Source: DATGHS01 sp035307785
GTDB lineage: Bacteria > Planctomycetota > Planctomycetia > Gemmatales > Gemmataceae
Direction: 5' to 3'
Length of the DNA stretch: 8,558 nt
Assembly (NCBI GenBank): GCA_035307785.1
Contig: DATGHS010000007.1
Location: 1 to 8,558 of the forward strand
Part shown: in pieces, positions 1 to 6,395 of the stretch
Numbering within the stretch: the first letter of the stretch is position 1
Layout of the letters: each line of letters starts with the position of its first letter
Notes under the pieces: generated by a model
What the model was told of the DNA's origin: nothing
Database searches by the model: none
Seen by the model: the letters and a program-made list of their open reading frames with translations, nothing else
Position numbers and translations under genes: made by a program

Positions 1-279
1 ACCTTCAAGATCAGCAAGGTCGGCACGATTGCCGGCTGTGCCGTCACGCAGGGCGTCATCGAACGCTCGGCCAAAGTTCGTGTCATCCGCGATGGCGTGG
101 TGATCTATCCCGCGCCGGACCGCACCGCCAGCCTCGAATCACTCAAGCGCATCAAGGAAGACGTGCGCGAGGTGCGGCAGGGCTACGAATGCGGTATCAA
201 GATCGCCGGCTACGACGACATCAAGGAAGGTGACGTCATCGAAGCCTACAAAATTGAACAAATCCAGCGCACGCTGTAA
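1..279 (+). CDS. infB: Translation initiation factor IF-2, C-terminal fragment
   Basis: The window opens inside this gene; 92 codons remain, ending in TAA. The sequence reads through the hallmark of the last domain of IF-2 (domain IV/C2, which binds the formylmethionyl end of initiator tRNA): a KVGTIAGC start, then SAKVRVIRDGVVIY, SLKRIKEDVREV, GYECGIKI and a DIKEGDVIEAY end. In the family this GTPase brings initiator tRNA to the 30S subunit and promotes subunit joining. The GTPase domain lies outside the window. The loop before SLKR carries a short APDRTASLE stretch, longer than the usual bacterial loop, as I recall from planctomycete forms. A 17-bp palindromic repeat begins 5 nt after the stop. 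Confidence 0.97.
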   Translation, partial: TFKISKVGTIAGCAVTQGVIERSAKVRVIRDGVVIYPAPDRTASLESLKRIKEDVREVRQGYECGIKIAGYDDIKEGDVIEAYKIEQIQRTL

Positions 280-284
280 ATTCA

Positions 285-301
285 GCCGCTTGCGGCTTTG
301 C
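285..301 (+). repeat. Post-stop palindromic repeat, family A, copy 1
   Basis: GCCGCTTGCGGCTTTGC begins 5 nt after the infB stop. With the preceding A it forms a 6-bp inverted repeat, AGCCGC-TT-GCGGCT (284-297), followed by three T's. It differs from copy 2 (2577-2593) by one base. It could serve as a weak terminator or an RNA 3'-end hairpin; function is not known. Confidence 0.7.
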
Positions 302-305
302 AAAC

Positions 306-857
306 ATGGCTACCAAGCAACGTGCCAAAACTGCTGCAAATAGGACGCGGAATAGCGAGACTATGCCCGTTATCATCCGCAATACGCCGGCCGGTTACGA
401 TTGGGGGTGGTACTCGCGCGAAGATCCGCGCTTGCATTTACAATCTACTGACCGACAGCACGACTATAAGGTGTGGCTGGAAGAGCGCGGCCGCCGAGTC
501 TTTCATCCTGTGGGAACCATTCCGCGTAAAGTGCTCAAGTCGCTTCAACAGGAAGTGGCCGCACATCGCACCCTCGTTGAAGATAGATGGGTTCGTTTCC
601 TGATTGAAAAGCGATGGATCGAGCTTCGCTTCGCCGCGCCCGTAGCCGTACTGGTGGTTTATCCAAATACTCCCAATCGCTTCATAAGAACCATCGACAT
701 ACTTGAGCACTTTCCGGGGATACCGGAAAAGATCATGCAATTGACTGCGGATGACGTGCGCTTAAGTGAGGAGAAAGCGTCGCTCGAGATCTGGCCGCAA
801 CTTCCGGATGAAGATCGCATGGACATTCGTCTCTCCACCGAGATTTGGGAAGGCTAG
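306..857 (+). CDS. Hypothetical protein (183 aa) between infB and ylxP
   Basis: I do not recognise a named family. The product begins with a basic, probably disordered stretch (residues 1-18), then has a compact soluble region: YKVWLEERGRRVFHPVGTIP (55-73), a charged helix-like part with EDRWVRFLIEKRWIELRF (92-109), a hydrophobic strand APVAVLVVYP (111-120) and NTPNRFIRTIDILEHFPGIPEKI (121-143). There is no signal peptide, membrane span or evident catalytic motif. The first ATG has no clear Shine-Dalgarno; Met20 (position 363, before PVIIRN) is an alternative start. It follows infB by 26 nt and may be co-transcribed with it. Reasons to think it real: an open frame of 183 codons, balanced protein-like composition, and conservative W/Y/P spacing. 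The competing frames give unlikely proteins. Confidence 0.65.
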   Translation: MATKQRAKTAANRTRNSETMPVIIRNTPAGYDWGWYSREDPRLHLQSTDRQHDYKVWLEERGRRVFHPVGTIPRKVLKSLQQEVAAHRTLVEDRWVRFLIEKRWIELRFAAPVAVLVVYPNTPNRFIRTIDILEHFPGIPEKIMQLTADDVRLSEEKASLEIWPQLPDEDRMDIRLSTEIWEG

Positions 858-883
858 CCAAGGTCCGAATCTCGCCGTACAAC

Positions 884-1021
884 ATGTGGCGCACATTTTT
901 CGAAATGCTGTTTTTGGATGACCCAGACCTGCCCCGCATCAGGAGCGGGTGGGTTATATTGCTCGTTGCTGTAATGGGAATCTTGGAAGTCATCGGTTTT
1001 CTGGCAATTGTTATCAGGTGA
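884..1021 (+). CDS. Putative 45-aa single-span membrane protein
   Basis: An ATG at 884 opens a 45-codon frame ending in TGA. The product starts MWRTFFEMLFLDDPDLPRI, then has RSG and a hydrophobic stretch from Trp23 to about Ile44 (WVILLVAVMGILEVIGFLAI) with a terminal Arg. This is a 22-residue membrane span with one Glu inside it (Glu35). The acidic DDPD and the basic RIR just before the span suggest a definite orientation, probably N-terminus inside. No good Shine-Dalgarno is seen. It sits between the 183-aa gene (26 nt upstream) and the repeat block before ylxP. It matches no family I know. It could be a chance ORF; the clean amphipathic-then-hydrophobic layout and the fit in a gap between genes argue for a real small protein. 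Confidence 0.45.
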   Translation: MWRTFFEMLFLDDPDLPRIRSGWVILLVAVMGILEVIGFLAIVIR

Positions 1022-1065
1022 ATTTGTCGACGTCCACGCGGTTGCATTGATTGCTCGATTGCGAG

Positions 1066-1095
1066 TTCCGCATTCCGAATTCCGCATTCCGAATT
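1066..1095 (+). repeat. Tandem 7-bp repeat (TTCCGNA x4) before ylxP
   Basis: Two exact head-to-tail copies of TTCCGCATTCCGAA (1066-1079 and 1080-1093) plus TT. Each 14-mer is itself two 7-bp units, TTCCGCA and TTCCGAA, so the block is four units in alternating form. It ends 4 nt before the ylxP ATG and occupies the ribosome-binding-site position. The 7-bp phase puts every second unit out of codon frame, so it was not shaped as coding sequence. From memory, similar arrays are scattered in planctomycete genomes; not checked here. Confidence 0.85.
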
Positions 1096-1099
1096 TAAA

Positions 1100-1378
1100 A
1101 TGATCGTCGGCTCCCTTGAAGTTCGCCTGCTCGTTCGCGAGGCGCGCAGTCTGAAAGACAAGCGGCAAGTGGTGCGGAGCATCCTCGACCGGCTGCGGCA
1201 TGAATATAATATCTCCATAGCCGAGGTGGACCACCTCGACGATTACCGACAAGTAAATCTCGGCATCGCCATGGTGGGCTGGGATGGCAAGGCAGTTCGT
1301 GATACACTGCAAAAGATTGCCGAAGCGCTGCGCCGCCATCCCACCGCGGAATTTGTGGAATGCACGATAGACGTTTAG
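1100..1378 (+). CDS. ylxP: DUF503 / YlxP family protein
   Basis: The product (92 aa) shows the whole DUF503 pattern: MIVGSLEVRLLVREARSLKDKRQVVRS at the start, a central EVDHLDDYRQVNLGIAMVGWD, and a C-terminal helix before EFVECTIDV. The family is a small ferredoxin-like fold of unknown exact role, usually found between infB and rbfA, which fits its place here and suggests a role in ribosome assembly or translation. Length is normal. The start at 1100 is fixed by the family's N-terminus, yet there is no Shine-Dalgarno: the upstream bases are the TTCCGNA repeat and an AT-rich TTTAAA. Translation may rely on coupling or on an unstructured leader. It is followed 31 nt later by rbfA. Confidence 0.92.
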   Translation: MIVGSLEVRLLVREARSLKDKRQVVRSILDRLRHEYNISIAEVDHLDDYRQVNLGIAMVGWDGKAVRDTLQKIAEALRRHPTAEFVECTIDV

Positions 1379-1409
1379 CCGCGACCCGAAGGGGAGCGCG
1401 GAACGACAC

Positions 1410-1832
1410 ATGAAAACCCATCGCCTGGCTCGAGTTCGCGAAGTCATTCGCGAAGCGGCCAGTGAAACCATCCTGTTCGAGATGAAAGATCCCCGGGTGA
1501 AAGGAGTCACCGTCACCCGTGCGGAGGTCTCTGGCGATTTGCAACATGCGAAAGTCTTCGTCTCAATCATGGGTTCGGCCAGCGAGCAGGCTTTGTGCCT
1601 GCACGGCTTACGCCACGCGGCAGGATTCATACAATCGAAACTAGCCGACCGGCTCCAAATGCGCTTCACACCCACTCTTACCTTCGAACTCGACAAGGGC
1701 GTGAAAAACAGCATTGAAGTGAGCCGGTTGATCAAGGAAGCGCTGGCCGATCGCAGCGCCAATGCTCCCGATATCGACTCTTCTTCCCAGGCCGGTTCCA
1801 CGGATGGACCCGTGGACGACAAGCCAGCCTGA
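1410..1832 (+). CDS. rbfA: Ribosome-binding factor A
   Basis: The product (140 aa) is a standard RbfA: RLARVREVIREAASETILFEMKDPR at the N-terminus, VKGVTVTRAEVSGDLQHAKVFVS (residues 30-52), a helix with HGLRHAAGFIQSKLADRLQMR, and PTLTFELDKGVKNSIEVSRLI (about 90-110). RbfA has a KH-like fold, binds the 30S subunit near helix 1 of 16S rRNA and helps its late maturation and cold adaptation. Residues 116-140 form an acidic, Ser/Asp-rich tail that looks disordered. A GCGGA stretch 7 nt before the ATG, or the stronger AAGGGGAG farther upstream, can serve as ribosome binding site. It lies between ylxP and the endonuclease III-like gene on the same strand, 31 nt away on each side. Confidence 0.95.
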   Translation: MKTHRLARVREVIREAASETILFEMKDPRVKGVTVTRAEVSGDLQHAKVFVSIMGSASEQALCLHGLRHAAGFIQSKLADRLQMRFTPTLTFELDKGVKNSIEVSRLIKEALADRSANAPDIDSSSQAGSTDGPVDDKPA

Positions 1833-1863
1833 TTCCGCAGGAATGTAGCGGAGACCTTGTTGC

Positions 1864-2574
1864 ATGTCTTCCACGACCAACAAACAACAGTCGGTAAACC
1901 AACTCCTCAACCTCCTTAAGAAGCACTTCGATTCGCCGGATCCGGAAAAGCGGCCGGTGCTCGAAGAGCTTCTCTATGGAGTGCTTCGTGAAGGAACGAC
2001 ACGGCTACTGGCCGACAAAGCCTATCGCAATTTGCAGGAGTGCTTCTTTGACTGGAATGAAGTGCGCGTCAGCTCGCCACAAGAAGTGGCCGAGGCCATT
2101 TCCGATCTTCCCGACGCGTCCGCGAAATCGGAGCGTGTCGTCGGCATTTTGCAGGAAGTCTTCGAGACCACCTATTCCTTTAAGCTCGACGACATCGACA
2201 AGAAGGGCATCAAGAACGCGGCTAAGCAACTGGGCCGTATGGAAGACGTAAACGACTATGCGGTGGCCTGGGTGCTTCAGCAGGCCTTGAACGGCCACGC
2301 TCTGCCGCTCGACGCGCCCAGTCTGCGAACGCTTCGGCGGCTGGCCATCATCGAGGAAGAGACCGAAGATCTAGAAGTCCTTCGCGGCAGCCTGGAGCAC
2401 CAGATTCCCAAGGCCAAGGGCACGCTATTCCTGGAAGGCATAAGTGAGGTGGCGAAGGAGTATTGTTGGGAAGAAAACCCCCATTGCTCCGCTTGCCCAC
2501 TCAAGGGCGAATGCCCGACGGGTCAGACTCGGCCCCAGAATGAATCGCGCTCGACACGCATGAAGCCACGCTGA
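1864..2574 (+). CDS. Endonuclease III-like HhH-GPD protein with [4Fe-4S] motif
   Basis: The C-terminus holds C201-x6-C208-x2-C211-x5-C217, the exact [4Fe-4S] cysteine spacing of endonuclease III and MutY. Upstream, residues 79-165 follow the six-helix HhH-GPD layout, ending in ALPLD with Asp150 at the place of the catalytic Asp (E. coli Nth Asp138). Counting back 18 residues, as in Nth, the lyase Lys (Lys120) is replaced by Tyr132, and the hairpin glycines of LPGVGRK are lost (MEDVNDY). In the family these enzymes excise damaged bases; without Lys a plain glycosylase, a structure-specific binder or an inactive paralogue are all possible. The basic tail (222-236) looks disordered. A GGAGA sits 9 nt before the ATG. 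A planctomycete-specific subfamily is my inference. Confidence 0.8.
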   Translation: MSSTTNKQQSVNQLLNLLKKHFDSPDPEKRPVLEELLYGVLREGTTRLLADKAYRNLQECFFDWNEVRVSSPQEVAEAISDLPDASAKSERVVGILQEVFETTYSFKLDDIDKKGIKNAAKQLGRMEDVNDYAVAWVLQQALNGHALPLDAPSLRTLRRLAIIEEETEDLEVLRGSLEHQIPKAKGTLFLEGISEVAKEYCWEENPHCSACPLKGECPTGQTRPQNESRSTRMKPR

Positions 2575-2576
2575 CG

Positions 2577-2593
2577 GCCGCTTGCGGCTTAGC
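2577..2593 (+). repeat. Post-stop palindromic repeat, family A, copy 2
   Basis: GCCGCTTGCGGCTTAGC starts 2 nt after the stop of the endonuclease III-like gene and ends 5 nt before the stop of the convergent ligase gene, so it occupies nearly all of the 24-nt gap. GCCGC-TT-GCGGC forms a hairpin, and an outer GCT/AGC pair extends it. It may act as a shared bidirectional end signal. Confidence 0.75.
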
Positions 2594-2598
2594 AGGCA

Positions 2599-4818
2599 TC
2601 ACCACGGATAAACCGCGCGCGCTGCCGCCTGCATCGGCCGCTTAGGCCACTCAGCAAGCCGCTCGCGCTGTTCGTCGGTCAGCCGCCAGCGCGGCCCCGG
2701 AGCAGTGGCGTCAAGTTCTTTCACTTTTTCCATTTGTTGATAGGCCTGCTGGATGCGCTCGCGATCGCGCGTGTCCAGCAGCGCTTCAATGAGGCGGAAA
2801 CGCAAGCGCGCCTCCAGCGCCGGATCATGCTCAATGATTTCAGCAATCAACTTCTCGGCTTCGCGGAATTCCACGGCCCGTCGCGACTGAATGTGCTCTT
2901 GCGACTTGGCTGGCAGTGATTCACGAAACTCCGGGCTGAAGCGGGCAACGGTTAAGCGAAAGTGGAACCGGCTAATGAACGCTGGCGTACCGTTTGGATC
3001 ATAGTTTCGCACGCCGGCGAGCCGAGCTGGCATTCCTTTTTCATTGGACACGAATTCGCCGCCATCGATTAGAATCGATTCGCGCATCGACGAACTTTCG
3101 TTTGGGCTGAGTTCCCAGAGCGCTCGTTCCCAGCCGGCCGCCTCCAGAGTGAGCGTCTCATCGGTGGGATCGATCTTGATTCCATCGTACAGCGGGACCA
3201 AGATCTTTTTGCGCACAAAATCGGCCGACTGCCGGATCAACACTGGTTGCTGGAAGGGCCGGGCACTGCCCACCTCATGCAAGCGGTCTGGATAGAATCG
3301 TGCGGCCTGTCGCGCTTCGCAAAGCTTTCCCGCGGCTCGCCAACTCGGGTCGCACACCAGCCCCAGATACGTGGCCGCCGCTCCGATTGCCAGCGGCACG
3401 AGCACCCAACGGCCGAGCCGGGCTTGCGGCGACATCGGCACCACCTTGATCGCGCCAGTGACTGCAAGAGCTGCGAAAATCCAAAATAACTGCAGCACCA
3501 CCGGCCGCAGCAGCGCGCCCGAGAAGATCCCAAACACGGCGACCAGAACGAGTCCACCCGTCATCGCCAATTGCCGATAGCGGCCCCGGCCCGGAATGCC
3601 GTCAAACCACGAGAATACCAGGAACCAAATCAACGCTCGCGCTACCGCGCCAATGCTCGAATACAGGATCGCGCGCGGCATTTCCGTGCCGATCAAATCG
3701 TTGATGCGCAGGCCTAGGCCGAGCACCAAGCCCAACGCGCCGCCCAGATAGAACTCCCACCGCGGCGGGCTTTCCGCGAGAGAACCCGGGAATACTTCCC
3801 AATTCGGCAAGTCTTCGGCGGTGCGGAAACATCGAATCAGGGCAAAAACGAGCACGGTAAGAAATGCGCCGGCACAAATCAAGCCAGCGGTTGAAGCCAG
3901 TTCGCCGTAGGTCGACGCGGGATCATCAAGAACTTCCGGCAAATCTGCCGGTTGCTTGCGCGGAGAGTATCGATTGAAGTTTCCAGGGCCAGTGCCGAAG
4001 AACGGCCGCTCTGCTGAAATAACTGCAGCTGTCACCCAGCCAGCGCCGTATTCTCGAAGAACAGCGTTTCCGCGACCTTGGAATGAGTCGTACGAATATG
4101 TCTTCGATTCAGCGAAGTTCACGCGTCCTTCTTCGCGCCACCAGCCCAAGCCGGCGAGCAGCAACGCGATCAGCATGATGCCAACGAGCGCAAACAGCGA
4201 GCGCGTTTTCCAATGCTTGTCGCGAAATGCCATCACGGCAACACACGGCAGGCCAAGCAATAGCATAGCCAGCAGCGTGCTGGAGTGCTGCAACGTCGAG
4301 CGTGCTTCCCAGGAATGCGTGACGGGATCGCTAATCGGGCCAAGAAAATCGGAACTTGGCGGCAGATAGGAAGTGCGGTCGACCGGCAATTCCAGGTCGC
4401 GCAAGCCAAGCGCCGGTGCCACCGCCTGGTAAGCGCCAAACGCCGCCAGGCTCACAAAGGATGCCAACATCGCGCGCAGCAGCCCGCCGGCCGAATCCGA
4501 GGCGGGATCTTCGTCGGCAGCCACTTGTCGGAACATCAGGTACAAGACTGGTAGAATGGCGAATTCCGAACTGATAAGCCAAGCCGGATGCCGGTAGCAT
4601 TGTGCAGCAACAGTGCTGAGGAACAACAGTCCTGCCAACGTCAGACCGAGGAACGCGGTCCAATCTACTTGCAACTTGCGCGGTGAACCAGCTAGCCAGA
4701 TGGCGGTGACGATGGCCGTCACCAACCAGCACAAGTTCAAGATCATGCCGCTGGTAGCTTCCGGCATGTATTGCCGGCCCGGATCTTCGCCCGAGACCAG
4801 CGGCCGGGCCACGAGCAA
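2599..4818 (-). CDS. O-antigen ligase-like (Wzy/WaaL-type) polytopic membrane protein
   Basis: With a TTG start the product has 739 aa. About twelve hydrophobic segments lie between residues 25 and 487. A large external loop around 269-313 (AERPFFGTGPGNFNRYS, then DDPASTYGELASTAGL) matches the signature loop of O-antigen ligase/polymerase (PF04932-like) proteins, which join or polymerise lipid-linked glycans at the periplasmic face. Residues 490-739 are soluble, with a TPR-like helical part (about 640-720). The usual DP-His-Asn reads DP-Ala-Ser, so activity is uncertain. The upstream in-frame codons (4819-4866) encode RRDYFRRALLGVVTAL, which reads as the missing first membrane helix, but no ATG, GTG or TTG is available there before the stop at 4990-4992. 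The start is therefore doubtful: ATT at 4887 or CTG at 4872 are options. A cell-surface glycan role is inferred. Confidence 0.8.
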   Translation of the reverse strand: MLVARPLVSGEDPGRQYMPEATSGMILNLCWLVTAIVTAIWLAGSPRKLQVDWTAFLGLTLAGLLFLSTVAAQCYRHPAWLISSEFAILPVLYLMFRQVAADEDPASDSAGGLLRAMLASFVSLAAFGAYQAVAPALGLRDLELPVDRTSYLPPSSDFLGPISDPVTHSWEARSTLQHSSTLLAMLLLGLPCVAVMAFRDKHWKTRSLFALVGIMLIALLLAGLGWWREEGRVNFAESKTYSYDSFQGRGNAVLREYGAGWVTAAVISAERPFFGTGPGNFNRYSPRKQPADLPEVLDDPASTYGELASTAGLICAGAFLTVLVFALIRCFRTAEDLPNWEVFPGSLAESPPRWEFYLGGALGLVLGLGLRINDLIGTEMPRAILYSSIGAVARALIWFLVFSWFDGIPGRGRYRQLAMTGGLVLVAVFGIFSGALLRPVVLQLFWIFAALAVTGAIKVVPMSPQARLGRWVLVPLAIGAAATYLGLVCDPSWRAAGKLCEARQAARFYPDRLHEVGSARPFQQPVLIRQSADFVRKKILVPLYDGIKIDPTDETLTLEAAGWERALWELSPNESSSMRESILIDGGEFVSNEKGMPARLAGVRNYDPNGTPAFISRFHFRLTVARFSPEFRESLPAKSQEHIQSRRAVEFREAEKLIAEIIEHDPALEARLRFRLIEALLDTRDRERIQQAYQQMEKVKELDATAPGPRWRLTDEQRERLAEWPKRPMQAAARAVYPW

Positions 4819-4942
4819 TGCCGTTACAACGCCCAGGAGCGCGCGGCGAAAGTAGTCGCGCCGGTCGGCCAGCGCCGCCGATGAAATGGGACCTTCCGAT
4901 GCCTGTGATTCTTTGCGACGGCGCGACGTGGCAGATCTCCCG

Positions 4943-4959
4943 GCTAAGCCGCAAGTGGC
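4943..4959 (-). repeat. Post-stop palindromic repeat, family A, copy 3
   Basis: On the minus strand GCCACTTGCGGCTTAGC begins with the last base of the TAG stop of the DUF4416 gene. It differs from copy 2 by a single base, which puts one mismatch in the stem. Orientation is again that of the gene just finished. It lies in the gap before the ligase gene. Confidence 0.7.
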
Positions 4960-5504
4960 TAGATTTCGGCCAATTCTTTCAATCGCTCTTTATAGTATTC
5001 ACGGGTCCGATTGAGGAAATCACGTACGTGCCGTTCACGGTAATCGGCGTAAGTCCAGGGCCAAGGCACATACTCTTTGTCGCAATAGCGCAGCGTTACT
5101 TCCGAGAAGATGCCATCGCGAAGATAGATCCGATGGTCCTTGTCTTTCGTCGTGGCCAGCATGAACTTGCCGAGATTCAAAAAGCCCGGATCGAGATTCA
5201 GCGGCCGAGGTTCGGGATAGTTGCCGCTGGCCGCCAATTCTTCTTCCAGCCTAATAGTCGCCGTCTTGTACAGCGCGAGACTATCCAGCGGCGCCAGTCG
5301 TTCGAAGACCCAAAGCTGCTTCTGAAGATCGGCGCCCATCGTCGAATCGTAATAAGCTGTGTGAGCAAAGGAATAGCGCTCGCTCTGCAGTCCGATTGGG
5401 CCGAAAAGCTCGTGCGCCCGTCGCTCGCCCCAATCCAAAGCCTCCGCATGGCGGCTGAAAGCCGCGATTACGAGCAACGCATCAAGTGTGGTGGGGGCAC
5501 GCAT
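4959..5504 (-). CDS. DUF4416 family protein
   Basis: The 181-aa product carries the family's recognisable blocks: ELFGPIGLQSERYSFAHTAYYDSTMG (residues 32-57), a helix with KQLWVFERLAPLDSLALYKTAT, then PRPLNLDPGFLNLGKFMLAT, TKDKDHRIYLRDGIFSEVTL and WPWTYADYRERHVRDFLNRTREYY near the C-terminus. DUF4416 proteins are found in planctomycetes, deltaproteobacteria and several thermophiles; their function is unknown. The conserved Asp, His, Arg, Tyr and Trp residues suggest a binding or catalytic pocket, but this is only inference. Length is normal for the family and the ATG at 5504 gives the expected short N-terminus. The Shine-Dalgarno is weak. A 28-bp repeat of family B lies 8 nt upstream of the start, between this gene and the DUF4058 gene. 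Confidence 0.88.
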   Translation of the reverse strand: MRAPTTLDALLVIAAFSRHAEALDWGERRAHELFGPIGLQSERYSFAHTAYYDSTMGADLQKQLWVFERLAPLDSLALYKTATIRLEEELAASGNYPEPRPLNLDPGFLNLGKFMLATTKDKDHRIYLRDGIFSEVTLRYCDKEYVPWPWTYADYRERHVRDFLNRTREYYKERLKELAEI

Positions 5505-5512
5505 AAGACACG

Positions 5513-5540
5513 AAAGCCCGGGGACGGCAGTCGCTGGGCA
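5513..5540 (-). repeat. Post-stop palindromic repeat, family B, copy 1
   Basis: This lies 11 nt past the stop of the DUF4058 gene. On the minus strand it starts TGCCCAGCGACTGCC and ends GGGCTTT-like, and matches 23 of 28 bases with 6396-6423. It folds into a ten-pair stem (GCCC/GGGC outer, GAC/GTC inner, one mismatch and one G-T) around a GGCA loop. It lies just 8 nt before the DUF4416 start codon, so it could also affect initiation there. Confidence 0.65.
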
Positions 5541-5551
5541 CGCAGAATTAC

Positions 5552-6241
5552 CTACTTCGCCCGCATTTTCGATTGCACCAACAACTCATGCACCCAGCGC
5601 CGATCCGAATCCTCGTTCACGACGCGCGGCTCTTTGGTGTAATCGATTTGGTTCAGGAAATTAGCCTGGTCGAAGCAGCGGGCAAACACTGCTTGGAGAT
5701 CGACTACAATGTCGCGGTCGTCGAGAGCCAGCGGCAGTTTGAAGCGCGGCAACCGCTTTTGCAGCGTGGCCGTGTAGATTTCGTAGCGGTCAGGCTGCTG
5801 GCAGCGGCTCACCGTCACAGCATAATCCCATTCGGGCAAGCCTTCGCGCGAATATTCCAGCAATGGCTCGCCTTGCATCACCAGATCGATCTCGACAATC
5901 GTCGCCCCTTGCGAGCGGAATTCCTTGCGTTTGCACGTGTACGCCGCGCGTCCTTCCGCTGAATTCTTGTTCGTGGGGCTGGCCATTTCAATGACGGTGA
6001 CGAGCCGGTTGTCGTTGCGGTGCCGCACCTCGACATATTCTTCCACATGCTGCTCGCGAATGATCGAGGTGAACAACGGCATCTCGGTGCAGTACTGCCG
6101 CTGAGAAATTCGGGCGCGGTAACGATCGACGAGATTGGGCAGCAGAATCTGCATTAAGCTGCCAATGAAATGATGCTGAAAGCCGGGCCAGAGCTTTTCA
6201 TCCTCAAGAAACGGGTCCATTCCTGGAAACGGACTGGGCAT
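5552..6241 (-). CDS. DUF4058 family protein
   Basis: I place the start at the ATG at 6241 because the product then begins MPSPFPGMDPFLED, the DUF4058 N-terminal signature, and a GGGGAG lies 8 nt upstream; the frame stays open for 19 codons farther but without support. The 229-aa product continues with WPGFQHHFIGSLMQIL, YVEVRH, VTVIEMASPTNKNS, a Lys/Arg-rich YTCKRKEF, and VEIDLVMQGEPLL. The E-(x)2-SPTNK and EIDL blocks are the most conserved in the family. The function is unknown; a restriction-like nuclease fold has seemed possible to me from the E...EID pattern, but this is not established. DUF4058 genes are common in cyanobacteria and planctomycetes, often in several copies. It is in line with the DUF4416 gene, 47 nt away. 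Confidence 0.88.
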   Translation of the reverse strand: MPSPFPGMDPFLEDEKLWPGFQHHFIGSLMQILLPNLVDRYRARISQRQYCTEMPLFTSIIREQHVEEYVEVRHRNDNRLVTVIEMASPTNKNSAEGRAAYTCKRKEFRSQGATIVEIDLVMQGEPLLEYSREGLPEWDYAVTVSRCQQPDRYEIYTATLQKRLPRFKLPLALDDRDIVVDLQAVFARCFDQANFLNQIDYTKEPRVVNEDSDRRWVHELLVQSKMRAK

Positions 6242-6318
6242 GGTTGAACACTCCCCGAAAGTCGAATCAAAAATGCCACAGTGTGAGAGCCATTCCACCT
6301 GTCAAGCGCTGCCGATAC

Positions 6319-6346
6319 ATTGTAACCACCAGGGCGGAAAATTGAA
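6319..6346 (-). promoter_or_regulatory. Possible sigma70-like promoter for the DUF4058 gene
   Basis: On the minus strand TACAAT (6324-6319, five of six to the -10 consensus) follows a weak TTCAAT (6346-6341) after 16 nt, about 78 nt before the ATG at 6241. The -35 match is only three of six, so this is a guess from sequence. Confidence 0.25.
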
Positions 6347-6361
6347 CAGGGAAGGAGAAAA

Positions 6362-6389
6362 TTTGAATTCAGGCGAAAGCTGAATCAAA
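6362..6389 (-). terminator. Possible terminator hairpin after the LRR gene
   Basis: The arms TTTGAATTCAG (6362-6372) and CTGAATCAAA (6380-6389) pair with one bulge; on the minus strand the stem is followed by ATTTTCTCC. The stem is AT-rich with a small loop. It comes after the family B repeat, so the LRR transcript would pass two hairpins in a row. The T-tract supports a terminator but is short. Confidence 0.4.
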
Positions 6390-6395
6390 AGCGGC

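Noticed and set aside
854..1822. 322-codon minus-strand frame opposite ylxP and rbfA
   Set aside because: It is antisense to two well-recognised genes and includes the 7-bp repeat block; its composition is that of a shadow frame.
4331..4954. 207-codon minus-strand frame overlapping the ligase start
   Set aside because: Arg/Gly/Ala-rich shadow of the ligase gene in another phase. It does not repair the missing ligase start.
4818..5642. 274-codon plus-strand frame opposite the DUF4416 gene
   Set aside because: Antisense to a recognised family gene; no domain or start signal.
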